A DNA stretch of 64,000 nt from Sphingomonas sp. PR090111-T3T-6A (GCF_000383095.1 NZ_AORL01000023.1:112-64111); one strand, 5' to 3'. Counted from the stretch's first letter, positions 1 through 9,043 are shown. Translations and numbers: made by a program. The notes: a model not told the origin generated them from the letters alone.

Positions 1-26
1 GGCAGGGCCCGCGCGAAAACCCCTCC

Positions 27-68
27 ACCAGCCTTCGGCTGGTCCCCCTCCCCGGCGAACCGGGGAGG
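27..68. repeat. Double-hairpin intergenic element
   Basis: Two perfect inverted repeats stand side by side: ACCAGCC-TTC-GGCTGGT (27-43) and CCTCCCCGG-CGAA-CCGGGGAGG (47-68). They lie just downstream of the peroxiredoxin stop codon on the minus strand. This GC-rich double hairpin resembles dispersed intergenic repeats of high-GC alphaproteobacteria and could protect the transcript 3' end. No U tract follows, so it is not a classical intrinsic terminator. Only one copy is visible in this window, so the repeat status is inferred. Confidence 0.45.
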
Positions 69-78
69 ATGTCAGAGG

Positions 79-621
79 TCAGCTCTTCTTCGGGTGGGCG
101 GCCTTCCAGGCCTTCACGGCATCCATCGTCTTCTGGACATGGCCGGCCGGGTCCATCGCCGAGTAGGCGAAGATGATCTTGCCGTCGGGCGCGATCACAT
201 AGGACGTGCGGTTCGAGCGCGCCGAGGTGGCGAGCTTCACGTCATAGTCCGCGATCATCTGCGGCGTCGCCGAGGCGACCGCGAACTTGTTGCGGCACTC
301 GCTCACCGAGAATTTGTCGAGCACCTCGATCGGGTCCGCCGACACGCCGATCACGGTCGCGCCGAGCTTCTTGAAGCCGTCGGTGGCCTCCGCGAAGTCA
401 TGCGCCTCGATCGTGCAGCCGGTGGTGAAGGCCGCCGGATAGAAATAGAGCACGACCGGCCCCTTCTTCAGCGCCTTGGCGAGATCGAAGGGCATTTCCT
501 TGCCGGCGAGGCTCGCCTGCGTGGAGAAGGTCGGAGCCGCAGCACCCACCGACAGCGCGGCGAAGGCCGGCGCGGTGCAGAGGGCGAGAGCGGCAAGCGC
601 CGGGACGAGCGACAGCTTCAT
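79..621 (-). CDS. Periplasmic peroxiredoxin (AhpC/TSA, Bcp/PrxQ-like)
   Basis: This 180-residue protein is a thiol peroxidase of the AhpC/TSA superfamily that should reduce hydroperoxides. The chosen ATG gives a clean signal peptide (MKLSLVPALAALALCTAPAFA); an upstream in-frame start would put a long unlikely leader before it. The peroxidatic cysteine sits in AFTTGCTIEAHDF, the TxxC-type motif of the Bcp/PrxQ group, and a second cysteine lies in SECRNKF, a possible resolving residue. The thioredoxin fold is otherwise complete. Secretion is unusual for Bcp, which is normally cytosolic, and implies a role against envelope peroxides. It lies downstream of map on the same strand, 38 bases apart. 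Confidence 0.85.
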   Translation of the reverse strand: MKLSLVPALAALALCTAPAFAALSVGAAAPTFSTQASLAGKEMPFDLAKALKKGPVVLYFYPAAFTTGCTIEAHDFAEATDGFKKLGATVIGVSADPIEVLDKFSVSECRNKFAVASATPQMIADYDVKLATSARSNRTSYVIAPDGKIIFAYSAMDPAGHVQKTMDAVKAWKAAHPKKS

Positions 622-659
622 GACGCGGAAACTCCTGTTGGCAAGACGACGAACGCGGA

Positions 660-1487
660 TCAGGCGTAGGGCGGATGATCCAGCCCCGCAGGACTCTTCG
701 TGAAAATCTCGCATCCGGTTTCAGTGATGCCGATCGAATGTTCGAATTGCGCCGACAGCGTGCGATCGCGCGTCACCGCCGTCCAGCCGTCGTCGAGCAT
801 CTTCACGTCCGGGCGGCCGATGTTGATCATCGGCTCGATGGTGAAGATCATGCCGGGCTTCAGCTCCGGGCCGGTGCCGGGCTTGCCGACATGCACCACT
901 TCCGGCGCATCGTGGAAGACGCGGCCGACGCCGTGCCCGCAGAAATCGCGGACCACGCCGTAGCGGTGCTTCTCGGCATGGGTCTGGATCGCGTGGCTGA
1001 CGTCGCCGAGATGGTTGCCGGGCTTCGCCTGCTCGATGCCGAGCATCAGCGACTCATAGGTCACGTCGACGAGGCGCTTCGCCTTGATCGGCACGTCGCC
1101 CACCAGAAACATGCGGCTCGTGTCGCCGTGCCAGCCGTCGAGCATCGGCGTCACGTCGATGTTGATGATGTCGCCTTCCTTGAGCGCCTTCGGGCCGGGA
1201 ATGCCATGGCAGACGACATGGTTGATCGAGATGCAGCAGCTCTTGGTATAGCCGCGATAGCCGAGTGTCGCGGGCACGGCACCGCCGTCCAGCGTCATGC
1301 GGCGAACGATGTCGTCGAGCGCCTCGGTGGTGACGCCGGGGACGACATGCGGCACGAGCGCGTCGAGGATTTCGGCGGCCAGGCGGCCTGCCTTGCGCAT
1401 GCCCTCGAAGCCTGTGGCGTCGTAGAGCTTGATGGCGCCGTCTCGTTCGATGAAGTCGTCGGCGGTCACGGAAACATAGCTGGTCAT
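660..1487 (-). CDS. map: Methionine aminopeptidase type I
   Basis: This 275-residue cytosolic metalloprotease removes the initiator methionine from nascent proteins. All five metal ligands of the pita-bread fold are visible: two Asp in NIDVTPMLDGWHGDTSRMF, His in CGHGVGRVFH, Glu in FTIEPMI and Glu in QFEHSIGI. Length and motifs fit type I MetAP. The ATG giving MTSYVSVTADDF was preferred to one 30 bases upstream because the extra residues look unlike the family. It is divergent from the MoaB/CinA-like gene, with a perfect inverted repeat between them. Confidence 0.96.
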   Translation of the reverse strand: MTSYVSVTADDFIERDGAIKLYDATGFEGMRKAGRLAAEILDALVPHVVPGVTTEALDDIVRRMTLDGGAVPATLGYRGYTKSCCISINHVVCHGIPGPKALKEGDIINIDVTPMLDGWHGDTSRMFLVGDVPIKAKRLVDVTYESLMLGIEQAKPGNHLGDVSHAIQTHAEKHRYGVVRDFCGHGVGRVFHDAPEVVHVGKPGTGPELKPGMIFTIEPMINIGRPDVKMLDDGWTAVTRDRTLSAQFEHSIGITETGCEIFTKSPAGLDHPPYA

Positions 1488-1497
1488 GAGGCCCCAT

Positions 1498-1524
1498 ATA
1501 GCGCTTGGGACGCCCAAGCGCTAT
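1498..1524. promoter_or_regulatory. Perfect 12-bp-arm inverted repeat between divergent genes
   Basis: ATAGCGCTTGGG and its exact reverse complement are separated by only ACG. The element fills most of the 48 bases between the divergent map and MoaB/CinA-like genes and ends 11 bases before the latter's ATG. It could be a dimeric operator or a hairpin in the 5' leaders. The symmetry is seen directly; the function is inference. Confidence 0.5.
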
Positions 1525-1535
1525 GCCGTGCCGCG

Positions 1536-2294
1536 ATGGACGATACGCGCATCTGGACCGCCGGCCTCGTGGTGATCGGCGACGAGATCCTGTCGGGCCG
1601 CACGCCGGATCGCAACGTCGCGCAGATCGGGCTGTGGCTGAACCTCCAGGGCATCCGGCTGGCCGAGGTCCGCATCGTGGCGGACGATATGGCGGCGATC
1701 GGCGAGGCGGTGACGGCGCTCAAGGCGCGGCACGATTATCTCTTCACGACGGGCGGCATCGGCCCGACGCACGACGACATCACGGTCGAGGCGATCGCGG
1801 CGGCTCTCGGGCTGGAGGTGGTGATCCATCCCCGCGCCCGCGCCGTGCTGGAGGAGTATTATGCCACCCGCGGCGGGCTGACCGAGGCGCGGCTGCGCAT
1901 GGCGCGCGTGCCGGCGGGGGCCGAGCTGATCGAGAACCGCATGTCGGGCGCGCCGGGCATCCGGCTCGGCAACATCTTCATCCTTGCCGGCGTGCCGCAT
2001 ATCGCCGCCCAGATGATCGACGCGCTGACCGGCACGCTGGAGGGCGGTCGCCCGCTGCTCTCGACCGTGATCGGCTGCTGGGTGCCGGAGAGCGAGGTGG
2101 CCGAGTTGCTCCGCGAGACGGAGCGCGGCCATGCCGGCTGCCAGATCGGCAGCTATCCCTTCTTCCGCGAGGGGAAAGTGGGCGCCAATTTCGTCATCCG
2201 CTCGACCGAGCAGGAACTGCTCGACCGCTGCGCCGAGGCATTGGTCACGGCGCTCGGCGAGGAGAGCTATCAGGCGGTTATCGGCGGGATTTAG
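1536..2294 (+). CDS. Molybdopterin-binding / CinA N-terminal domain protein
   Basis: This 252-residue protein consists of the MoaB/Mog-like (MoCF_biosynth) domain found at the N-terminus of CinA. Typical motifs are visible: VIGDEILSGRTPDRN near the N-terminus, TGGIGPTHDDITVEAI in the nucleotide-binding centre, and a GAPGIRLGNIFILAGVP stretch. The C-terminal nicotinamide-nucleotide deamidase domain of full-length CinA is absent, which is common for stand-alone alphaproteobacterial versions annotated as competence/damage-inducible protein A. A role in pyrophosphate hydrolysis of nucleotide cofactors is known for some relatives; the substrate here is not known. It starts with ATG after the palindrome and is divergent to map. 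Confidence 0.85.
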   Translation: MDDTRIWTAGLVVIGDEILSGRTPDRNVAQIGLWLNLQGIRLAEVRIVADDMAAIGEAVTALKARHDYLFTTGGIGPTHDDITVEAIAAALGLEVVIHPRARAVLEEYYATRGGLTEARLRMARVPAGAELIENRMSGAPGIRLGNIFILAGVPHIAAQMIDALTGTLEGGRPLLSTVIGCWVPESEVAELLRETERGHAGCQIGSYPFFREGKVGANFVIRSTEQELLDRCAEALVTALGEESYQAVIGGI

Positions 2295-2304
2295 GCGTCG
2301 GCCG

Positions 2305-2378
2305 TGGAGCGGGTGAAGGGAATCGAACCCTCGTCGTAAGCTTGGGAAGCTTCTGCTCTACCATTGAGCTACACCCGC
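2305..2378 (-). tRNA. tRNA-Gly(CCC)
   Basis: The minus strand folds as a complete cloverleaf: acceptor GCGGGTG paired with CACCCGC, D arm GCTC...GAGC, anticodon loop TTCCCAA giving anticodon CCC, T arm with GTTCGATTC, and an encoded CCA end (discriminator T at 2308). It closely resembles the E. coli tRNA-Gly(CCC) pattern. It lies tail-to-tail with the MoaB/CinA-like gene, 10 bases away. Confidence 0.96.
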
Positions 2379-2540
2379 GACAGCGGCGCCTCGGCACCGC
2401 CGGAGAAGCCTCTCGGCTCGCGGGCCAAGTGCCACGGTCGGAGCGACATCGTCAACGCCGAATTTGCGGGGGCGCCGGCTTGGCAAGGCATGGCCGACGC
2501 CCGTCCCCCGGTGTAGGCGCAGGCGGCAGGAGGATGTGCG

Positions 2541-3473
2541 GTGGGTTTGCGCAAGGATATCTGGCGGCCGGCGATCGTCGGCGCACCGATCGCGGAGATC
2601 GTGACGCGAGGCTCGATCGAGGGGCTGCCGGTCACCTGGCTGCCGCCGACGGGGGCGTTCCGCTTCCTCGCCGATCCGTTCGGACTGTGGCGCAACGACC
2701 GGCTGCATGTCTTTGTCGAGACCTATGATTATCGCGACCGTATCGGCGCGATCGAGGTGCTGACCTATTCGCGGGACCTCAGCCTGATCGATCGCGGGCC
2801 CGCGCTGGTCGAGCCCTGGCATCTCTCCTATCCGATCGCGTGGGAGGCGGACGGCGAGACGTGGATGCTGCCCGAGGCGCATCGATCGGGCGGGCTGACC
2901 CTCTATCGTGCAGCGGAGTTCCCCCATCGCTGGGAGCCCGCGCACCGGATCGAGCTGGACCATGTGCCGGTGGACGCCACACCCTTCTTCCACGGCGGCC
3001 TGTGGTGGCTCTTCTACTGCCCGGCGACGAACGCGGCAGACAAGGTGGGCCGGCTCCACATCGCCTTCACCGAGCGGCTGGCCGGGCCATGGCGGATGCA
3101 TCCCGGCAACCCCGTGCGACAGGACCGGGCGAGCGCGCGGCCGGGCGGGGCAGTGGCGCTGGTCGGCGGCGTGCCGATGCTGCCGGTGCAGGACTGCACG
3201 CACACCTATGGCGGTGCGATCCGGCCGCTCTTCTTCGACCGGCTCGACACGGAGCGCGTGGAGACGCGTGCCGGCGATGCGATCCCCATCCCCGCGGGCT
3301 TCGCGCCTTACGGGGAGGGGATGCACACGCTGGCGGCGGCCGGCGAGATCACGCTGATCGACGTCAAGCGCACCGAGCTTTCGGCGCACGGCCTGTCGAT
3401 CGAACTGGCCCGCGAAGCGCGCAGGCTGATCCGGCGGGCCTTACCCGATCAGGGCGGTGCGCCGATCCGGTGA
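2541..3473 (+). CDS. GINT1-N-like beta-propeller protein (glucosamine inositolphosphorylceramide transferase family)
   Basis: This 310-residue protein resembles the five-bladed beta-propeller domain found at the N-terminus of plant glucosamine inositolphosphorylceramide transferases and in stand-alone bacterial proteins. Repeated blade-like units are visible, for example FLADPFGLWRNDRLHVFVE, YPIAWEADGETWMLPEA and DATPFFHGGLWWLFY, each an Asp-Pro-x-aromatic start followed by a W/F-rich strand, as in GH43/GH32-type propellers. No signal peptide is seen. Translation starts at GTG 2541, supported by AGGAGG at 2528-2533. A role in glycosylating or recognising polar (sphingo)lipid or polysaccharide is family-based inference; the activity of bacterial members is not established. 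Confidence 0.65.
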   Translation: MGLRKDIWRPAIVGAPIAEIVTRGSIEGLPVTWLPPTGAFRFLADPFGLWRNDRLHVFVETYDYRDRIGAIEVLTYSRDLSLIDRGPALVEPWHLSYPIAWEADGETWMLPEAHRSGGLTLYRAAEFPHRWEPAHRIELDHVPVDATPFFHGGLWWLFYCPATNAADKVGRLHIAFTERLAGPWRMHPGNPVRQDRASARPGGAVALVGGVPMLPVQDCTHTYGGAIRPLFFDRLDTERVETRAGDAIPIPAGFAPYGEGMHTLAAAGEITLIDVKRTELSAHGLSIELAREARRLIRRALPDQGGAPIR

Positions 3474-3704
3474 AGGCGGGTTTTGTCGCTGACGAGCCTG
3501 CCGGAAGGCGGCCATCGAGACGAGATTGGACGGGCGCGGTTTCGGCCAGTTGAGACCCATCAGCACAGCCGAGGCCGCCAGCATCAGGAATAGCCCCAAA
3601 GCGATGGTTTCCTCGTCGGGGACGAACGCACCTGCAACAATGAATCCCAATCCGACCAGCAGAACGGCGGACAGTTGAACGTTGGTGTTAGTCCTTCGAC
3701 CCAC
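3441..3704 (-). CDS. Small two-TM membrane protein
   Basis: This 87-residue protein has two hydrophobic segments, VQLSAVLLVGLGFIVAGAFV and TIALGLFLMLAASAVLMGLNW, joined by an acidic loop (PDEETI), and a basic C-terminal tail. GTG 3704 was chosen because AGGAGAGGAG lies just upstream. Its last 11 codons overlap the end of the convergent propeller gene by 33 bases. No family was recognised. It was kept because the ribosome site, TM pattern and AT-richer upstream region all look genuine; the tail-to-tail overlap is unusual. Confidence 0.6.
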   Translation of the reverse strand: MGRRTNTNVQLSAVLLVGLGFIVAGAFVPDEETIALGLFLMLAASAVLMGLNWPKPRPSNLVSMAAFRQARQRQNPPSPDRRTALIG

Positions 3705-4194
3705 GTTCTTCTCCTCTCCTCTGTGGGTGCGACCGATTTTTCGGGGTCGTCTACCCACATCGAAGTGTCTGCTAATTCGTGATGACTGTCACCTCCGTCA
3801 CAAATGGCGTGAATCAGCCAAAAGCTGTTCCGGCCCCGTCGCGAATCAGTTCGAACGCGATTTGCACAGGCAAAAATGTCACCGTTGTCTCCCGATCGGC
3901 GGACGGCGGAAATTTTCCGGAGCGTTCCCGTCGAATGGATCGGGCCAAATGCACGATGCCGTACTGGCAAGTGCAAATTGCGCACGCTGCAATGCAGAAA
4001 GGTGAATTGAAATTTCGATGGAGAAGGCCCACGGGCGCGGCCCATGGACCAAGTGCGTCAGAGTTGCGCCGCGGGCAAGATGCTCGCCGCGCCATAGCTG
4101 CGCGCTCGTTCGCGGCAACGACCTTGGAGTCGCCACCCGGACGCGCGCGCAAGCGCCTCGTCCTTCCCCATCAACGCTTCTGTAGATAGTGGAC
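3705..4194. other. Intergenic region upstream of first cyo operon
   Basis: This stretch of about 490 bases is less GC-rich than its surroundings. It must carry the divergent promoters of the small membrane protein and cyoA. Short imperfect symmetries such as GTGCAAATTGCGCAC (near 3969-3983) are present. No convincing gene, tRNA or riboswitch was seen. An FNR-type TTGAT-N4-ATCAA site was looked for and not found. Confidence 0.5.
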
Positions 4195-5112
4195 ATGAAC
4201 GAACGCACTTTGCGCAGGCTTGCAGGGCTGGCGTTGCTCGCCCCCATGACGATGCTGAGCGGATGCTCCTGGGACGTGCTCGATCCCGCCGGCAGCATCG
4301 GCGTCCAGAACCTTTCCACGCTGGCATGGGCGACCATGTTCATGCTGATCGTGGTCATCCCCGTGATGATTATGATCGTCGCCTTTGCGTGGCGCTACCG
4401 CTCGACCAACCTCGCGGCCGATTATGCGCCCGAGTGGTCGCACTCGACCAAGATCGAGATCGTCGTGTGGACGATCCCGGCGCTGATCGTCGCCACGCTC
4501 GCGGTGATCTGCTGGCGCACGAGCCACACGCTGGACCCCTATCGCCCGATCGCTTCGAACCAGAAGGCGGTCGAGGTCGAGGTCGTCTCGATGGATTGGA
4601 AGTGGCTGTTCATCTACCCGGAATATGGCGTCGCCTCGGTGAACGAGATGGCCATGCCGGTGGGCCGCCCCGTCCACTTCAAGATCACCTCTTCCTCGGT
4701 GATGAACAGCTTCTTCATCCCGCAGCTCGGTAGCCAGATCTACTCGATGGCGGGGATGCAGACCCAGCTCAACCTCATCGCCGACCGGCCGGGCACCTAT
4801 AAGGGCATCTCGGCCAACTTCTCCGGTGACGGTTTCGCCGACATGCGCTTCCAGGCGAAGGCGTTGGACGCCGCCGGCTTCCAGAAGTGGATCGACAGCG
4901 CCAAGGCGAGCCCGGCCCGCCTCGACGCCGCCGGTTACGCCGCCCTGGAAAAGCCCAGCGAGGCCGACCCCGTCCGTCTGTACGGCATGGTGGCGCCCAA
5001 GCTGTTCGACGCCGTGGTGATGCAGGACATGCACGGCAATGCGCACAAGGCCGGCGAGGCCACCGCGCAGATGAGCTCCATGCAGATGCCGTCCCCGGCG
5101 CAGCAGGATTGA
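4195..5112 (+). CDS. cyoA: Cytochrome bo3 ubiquinol oxidase subunit II (copy 1)
   Basis: This 305-residue lipoprotein is subunit II of a heme-copper quinol oxidase. The N-terminus is a lipoprotein signal ([10 protein letters not shown] lipobox), followed by two TM helices ([22 protein letters not shown] and [18 protein letters not shown]) and a periplasmic cupredoxin-like domain beginning at [20 protein letters not shown]. The Cu-A ligands of cytochrome c oxidases are absent, as expected for a quinol oxidase. ATG 4195 was preferred; GTG two codons upstream is possible. It is the first gene of cyoABCD, with 5 bases to cyoB. The upstream ribosome-binding site is weak. Confidence 0.95.
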   Translation: MNERTLRRLAGLALLAPMTMLSGCSWDVLDPAGSIGVQNLSTLAWATMFMLIVVIPVMIMIVAFAWRYRSTNLAADYAPEWSHSTKIEIVVWTIPALIVATLAVICWRTSHTLDPYRPIASNQKAVEVEVVSMDWKWLFIYPEYGVASVNEMAMPVGRPVHFKITSSSVMNSFFIPQLGSQIYSMAGMQTQLNLIADRPGTYKGISANFSGDGFADMRFQAKALDAAGFQKWIDSAKASPARLDAAGYAALEKPSEADPVRLYGMVAPKLFDAVVMQDMHGNAHKAGEATAQMSSMQMPSPAQQD

Positions 5113-5117
5113 TCCCG

Positions 5118-7100
5118 ATGGATATGAGTCTCCTTTTCGGCAGGCTGACGCTTGAGTCGCTGCCCCTCCACGAACCCATCATCATGGGTGCGACGGCCTT
5201 CATGGGCCTCACCGGCCTTGCGGTGGTCTATGCCATCCACAAGACCAACTTCTGGCTGCCGCTGTGGCGCGACTGGCTGACGTCGGTCGACCACAAGAAG
5301 ATCGGCATCATGTACATCATCCTCGCGATGGTGATGCTGCTGCGCGGCTTCGCGGACGCGCTGATGATGCGCAGCCAGCAGGCGCTCGCCGCCGGCGGCG
5401 CGCATGGCTATCTGCCCCCGTCGCACTTCGACCAGGTGTTCACGGCGCACGGCGTCATCATGATCTTCTTCATGGCGATGCCCTTCGTCATCGGCCTGAT
5501 GAACGTGGTGGTGCCGCTCCAGATCGGCGCGCGCGACGTGGCCTTCCCGTACTTGAACTCGCTCAGCTTCTGGCTGACCGTGTCGGGTGCGATGCTGGTC
5601 AACGCCTCGCTCGCCATCGGTGAGTTCGCGCGCACCGGCTGGCTCGCCTATCCGCCGCTGTCGGAGCTGAGCTTCTCGCCGGGCGTGGGCGTCGATTATT
5701 ATATCTGGGCGCTCCAGATCTCGGGCATCGGCACGACGCTCGCCGGCGTGAACTTCATCGCGACCATCCTCAAGATGCGTGCCCCGGGCATGGATCTGAT
5801 GAAGATGCCGGTGTTCACCTGGACGACGCTCTGCACCAACATGCTGATCATCGCGGCGTTCCCGATCCTGACCGTCTGCCTCGCGCTGCTGTCGCTCGAC
5901 CGTTACCTCGGCTTCCACTTCTTCACGAACGACATGGGCGGCAACCCCATGAACTACATCAACCTGATCTGGATGTGGGGTCACCCCGAGGTGTACATCC
6001 TCGTCATCCCGGCCTTTGGTGCGTTCTCGGAAATCGTCGCGACCTTCTCGGGCAAACCGCTGTTCGGCTACAAGGGCATGGTCTTCGCGACCATGGGTAT
6101 CGCCGGCGCCAGCTTCCTCGTGTGGCTGCACCACTTCTTCACCATGGGCTCGGGCGCGAACGTCAATGCGTTCTTCGGCATCACCACGATGCTGATCTCG
6201 ATCCCGACGGGCGTGAAGATCTTCAACTGGCTGTTCACCATGTACAAGGGCCGCGTCCGCATGACCGTGCCCGTGATGTGGACGATCGGCTTCATGCTCA
6301 CCTTCGTCATCGGCGGCATGACCGGCGTGATGCTCGCGCTCCCGGGCGCGGACTTCGTGCTCCACAACTCGCTGTTCCTGATCGCGCACTTCCATAACGT
6401 GATCATTGGCGGCGTGGTGTTCGGCTGCTTCGCGGCGATGAACTACTGGTTCCCGAAGGCCTTTGGCTTCCACCTCAACGAGAAGCTCGGCAAGGCCGCC
6501 TTCTGGTGCTGGATCGTCGGCTTCTACGTCGCGTTCATGCCGATCTATGCGCTGGGCTTCATGGGTGCGACCCGTCGCCTCCAGCATTATGCGGACCTGG
6601 CCTGGCAGCCCTACTTCGTCGTCGCTTGCGCCGGCGCGGGGCTGATCCTGCTCGGCATCGTCTTCCAGATCACGCAGCTTGTCGTCTCGATCCGCGACCG
6701 CGAGCAGAACCGTGACCTGACCGGCGATCCGTGGAACGGCCGCACGCTCGAGTGGGCGACCTCGTCGCCGCCGCCCTTCTACAACTTCGCGAAGACGCCG
6801 AAGGTCGAGGCTCTCGACGCCTGGCTCGACATGAAGAAGAAGGGCATCTCGCCGCTGCCGGAGGTGTTCCAGCCGATCCACATGCCGCGCAACACCTGGG
6901 CGGGTTTCGTGATCGGGATCATGACCATCCCGCTGGGCTTCGCGCTGATCTGGCATATCTGGTGGCTCGCCGCGCTGAGCTTCCTGAGCATTGTCGGCTG
7001 CGCCATCGTCCATTCGTTCAACGAGGATCGCGACTATTACGTCCCCGCCGAGGAAGTGGCGGAGATCGAAGGTCGCCACGCCATCGCCAAGGCTGCCTGA
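5118..7100 (+). CDS. cyoB: Cytochrome bo3 ubiquinol oxidase subunit I (copy 1)
   Basis: This 660-residue membrane protein is the catalytic subunit that oxidises ubiquinol and reduces O2 to water while pumping protons. The quinol-site residues known from E. coli CyoB are conserved: Arg76 and Asp80 in [15 protein letters not shown], and His103 and Gln106 in PPSHFDQVF. Heme and copper ligands are visible in [11 protein letters not shown], the cross-linked His-Tyr in [15 protein letters not shown], and paired His in LHHFFTMG and [10 protein letters not shown]. About 15 TM helices are expected. MDMSLLF at 5118 was taken as the start; the second Met (5124) is an alternative. The sequence is intact and full length. 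Confidence 0.97.
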   Translation: MDMSLLFGRLTLESLPLHEPIIMGATAFMGLTGLAVVYAIHKTNFWLPLWRDWLTSVDHKKIGIMYIILAMVMLLRGFADALMMRSQQALAAGGAHGYLPPSHFDQVFTAHGVIMIFFMAMPFVIGLMNVVVPLQIGARDVAFPYLNSLSFWLTVSGAMLVNASLAIGEFARTGWLAYPPLSELSFSPGVGVDYYIWALQISGIGTTLAGVNFIATILKMRAPGMDLMKMPVFTWTTLCTNMLIIAAFPILTVCLALLSLDRYLGFHFFTNDMGGNPMNYINLIWMWGHPEVYILVIPAFGAFSEIVATFSGKPLFGYKGMVFATMGIAGASFLVWLHHFFTMGSGANVNAFFGITTMLISIPTGVKIFNWLFTMYKGRVRMTVPVMWTIGFMLTFVIGGMTGVMLALPGADFVLHNSLFLIAHFHNVIIGGVVFGCFAAMNYWFPKAFGFHLNEKLGKAAFWCWIVGFYVAFMPIYALGFMGATRRLQHYADLAWQPYFVVACAGAGLILLGIVFQITQLVVSIRDREQNRDLTGDPWNGRTLEWATSSPPPFYNFAKTPKVEALDAWLDMKKKGISPLPEVFQPIHMPRNTWAGFVIGIMTIPLGFALIWHIWWLAALSFLSIVGCAIVHSFNEDRDYYVPAEEVAEIEGRHAIAKAA

Positions 7101-7101
7101 C

Positions 7102-7722
7102 ATGACCAGCGCCACCATCACCGCCCACGGTGGTCATCACGACCACCACGAGGAGCATCACGACCAGTTCGGTACGGTCCAGCTTGGTTTCTGGCTGTAC
7201 CTGATGTCGGACTGCGTGATCTTCTCCGGCCTGTTCGCGACCTACGCCGTGATGTCGACCGCCTTCGCCGGCGGCCCGACCCCGCAGACCATCTTCGACC
7301 TGCCCTATGTGGCGGTCGAGACGGCGCTGCTGCTCTTCTCGTCGATCACCTATGGCTTCGCCATGATCGGCGCGCACAGGGGCAACAAGGGCGCGGCCAT
7401 GGGCTGGCTGGTTGTCACCGCGCTGTTCGGCCTCGGCTTCATCGGCATGGAAGTGCATGAGTTCGCCAAGCTGATCGCCGAGGGCGCCGGCCCGCAGCGT
7501 TCGGGCTGGCTGTCGTCCTTCTTCGCGCTGGTCGGCACGCACGGGCTGCACGTCACCTCGGGCCTCGTCTGGATGACGGTGATGCTCGTCCAGGTTGCCC
7601 GTCGTGGTCTGACCGAGACGAACATCCGTCGCCTGACCTGCCTGTCGCTGTTCTGGCACTTCCTCGACGTCGTGTGGATCGGCGTCTTCAGCCTCGTCTA
7701 TCTGATGGGAGTTTCGGCATGA
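7102..7722 (+). CDS. cyoC: Cytochrome bo3 ubiquinol oxidase subunit III (copy 1)
   Basis: This 206-residue membrane protein is oxidase subunit III. It has a His-rich N-terminus ([13 protein letters not shown]), then five TM helices with [43 protein letters not shown] and a C-terminal [18 protein letters not shown] helix. The start at ATG 7102 lies one base after the cyoB stop; further upstream starts would run back into cyoB. The gene overlaps cyoD by an ATGA junction, so the two are translationally coupled. Confidence 0.96.
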   Translation: MTSATITAHGGHHDHHEEHHDQFGTVQLGFWLYLMSDCVIFSGLFATYAVMSTAFAGGPTPQTIFDLPYVAVETALLLFSSITYGFAMIGAHRGNKGAAMGWLVVTALFGLGFIGMEVHEFAKLIAEGAGPQRSGWLSSFFALVGTHGLHVTSGLVWMTVMLVQVARRGLTETNIRRLTCLSLFWHFLDVVWIGVFSLVYLMGVSA

Positions 7723-8069
7723 GCGCGCACAACTCGCACGCTTCCCACGATCATGGGGGCGCCGGCTCCTACCTCGTCGGCTTCGTGCTGGCGGTGGTGC
7801 TGACGGTCATCCCGTTCGGCGCGGTGATGAAGGGGCTGGTCCATGGCTCGCAGGCCGTGGCGCTCATCATGGGCGCGGCGGTGATCCAGATCCTGGTCCA
7901 CCTGCGCTACTTCCTGCACATCAACGGCAAGACCGACCGCTGGACCTTCCAGGCGCTGGTCTTCACCATCTTCGTGCTGGGCATCGTTCTCGGCGGCTCG
8001 CTCTGGGTCATGCACAACATGAACGCCAACATGATGCCGGCCTCGATGGCGATGCCGATGGGCGACTGA
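7719..8069 (+). CDS. cyoD: Cytochrome bo3 ubiquinol oxidase subunit IV (copy 1)
   Basis: This 116-residue protein is the small three-TM subunit IV that helps assemble subunit I. It begins [14 protein letters not shown], followed by helices around [41 protein letters not shown] and [20 protein letters not shown], and ends in the typical Met-rich tail [15 protein letters not shown]. The ATGA overlap with cyoC fixes the start. A strong bidirectional terminator follows. No cyoE (heme O synthase) follows the operon, so heme O must be made elsewhere in the genome. Confidence 0.95.
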   Translation: MSAHNSHASHDHGGAGSYLVGFVLAVVLTVIPFGAVMKGLVHGSQAVALIMGAAVIQILVHLRYFLHINGKTDRWTFQALVFTIFVLGIVLGGSLWVMHNMNANMMPASMAMPMGD

Positions 8070-8093
8070 TCGCCCTTCGATCATCAAGGCGCA

Positions 8094-8134
8094 AAAAAAA
8101 GGGCCTCGCTCCAAACCGGAGCGAGGCCCTTTTC
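8094..8134. terminator. Bidirectional intrinsic terminator after cyoD
   Basis: AAAAAAAAGGGCCTCGCTCC, loop AAAC and GGAGCGAGGCCCTTTT form a long stem with an A run on one side and a T run on the other. It ends the cyo operon and the convergent SDR gene. Confidence 0.93.
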
Positions 8135-8145
8135 GTGTGTGGCGA

Positions 8146-8931
8146 TCAGGCGATCGTCGGGACGATGCCACCCTCGGCACGGATCGCGGCGCCGTTGGTG
8201 ACGGCCGCCAGCGGGCTCGCGAGGAAGGCCACCATGTTGCCGATCTCCTCGGCCTCGATCAGGCGGCGGATCAGCGAGAGCGGACGCAGCTCCTCGAAGA
8301 ACTGCTGCTCGACTTCGTCCTGCGGCGCATCGCCGTTCGAGACGGTGGAGCGCATGAAGTCGACGATGCCCTCCGAGCGCGTCGGCCCCGGCAACACCGA
8401 GTTGACCGTCACGCCGGTGCCGGTGGTCTGGGCGGCGAGGCCGCGCGAGATCGAGAGCTGGGCGGTCTTGGTCATGCCGTAGTGGATCATCTCGGCCGGG
8501 ATCATCAGCGAGCTTTCCGACGAGATGAAGATCACGCGGCCCCAGTTCTTCTCCAGCATCTTGGGGAAGTAGTGGCGGGAGAGGCGGGCGCCCGAGACGA
8601 CGTTCACCTCGAAGAAGTGGTGCCAGTCGGCGTCGGTGATGTCGGTGAAGGCCTTGGCCTCGTAGATGCCGAGATTGTTGACGAGGATGTCGGTGTCCGG
8701 GACGGCGGCGATCAGCGTCGCGGCGCCCTCGGCGGTGGCGGGATCGGCGAGCACGGGGTTCACCTTGCCGACCTTGGCGATCTGGGCGGCCGCCTCGTCC
8801 AGCTTGGCCCGGTTGCGGCCAGTGATGGTGACCTCCACGCCCTCGGCGGCGAGGCGCTCGGCGATGGCGAGGCCGATGCCGGCGGTCGAGCCGGTGACGA
8901 TCGCGGTCTTGCCCTTCAATTGCAGATCCAT
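8146..8931 (-). CDS. SDR-family oxidoreductase
   Basis: This 261-residue cytosolic enzyme is a classical short-chain dehydrogenase/reductase. Visible motifs are the cofactor-binding TGSTAGIG near residue 13, NNLGIYE (NNAG-type structural motif), the catalytic Ser in FISSESSLMI and YGMTK (Tyr-x-x-x-Lys), and PGPTRSEG after the active site. Arg in the second-strand turn (TGRNRAKL) suggests NADP(H). The ATG with upstream AGGAGCATCCCCC was chosen. The substrate cannot be read from the sequence. It is divergent to a LysR gene 112 bases away, a common regulator-target arrangement. Confidence 0.88.
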   Translation of the reverse strand: MDLQLKGKTAIVTGSTAGIGLAIAERLAAEGVEVTITGRNRAKLDEAAAQIAKVGKVNPVLADPATAEGAATLIAAVPDTDILVNNLGIYEAKAFTDITDADWHHFFEVNVVSGARLSRHYFPKMLEKNWGRVIFISSESSLMIPAEMIHYGMTKTAQLSISRGLAAQTTGTGVTVNSVLPGPTRSEGIVDFMRSTVSNGDAPQDEVEQQFFEELRPLSLIRRLIEAEEIGNMVAFLASPLAAVTNGAAIRAEGGIVPTIA

Positions 8932-9043
8932 GGGGGATGCTCCTTGCTTCGTTTCGTCGCCGAAAGTGGGCTCGATCGGCATTGATGATTAGACTGTCGA
9001 AACACACTATAGAATTGCATCGGATTCACGGATCGGGGCGCGC

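Noticed and set aside
3705-4194. Riboswitch or FNR box upstream of the first cyoA
   Set aside because: No TTGAT-N4-ATCAA box or recognisable riboswitch core was seen; only weak symmetries.
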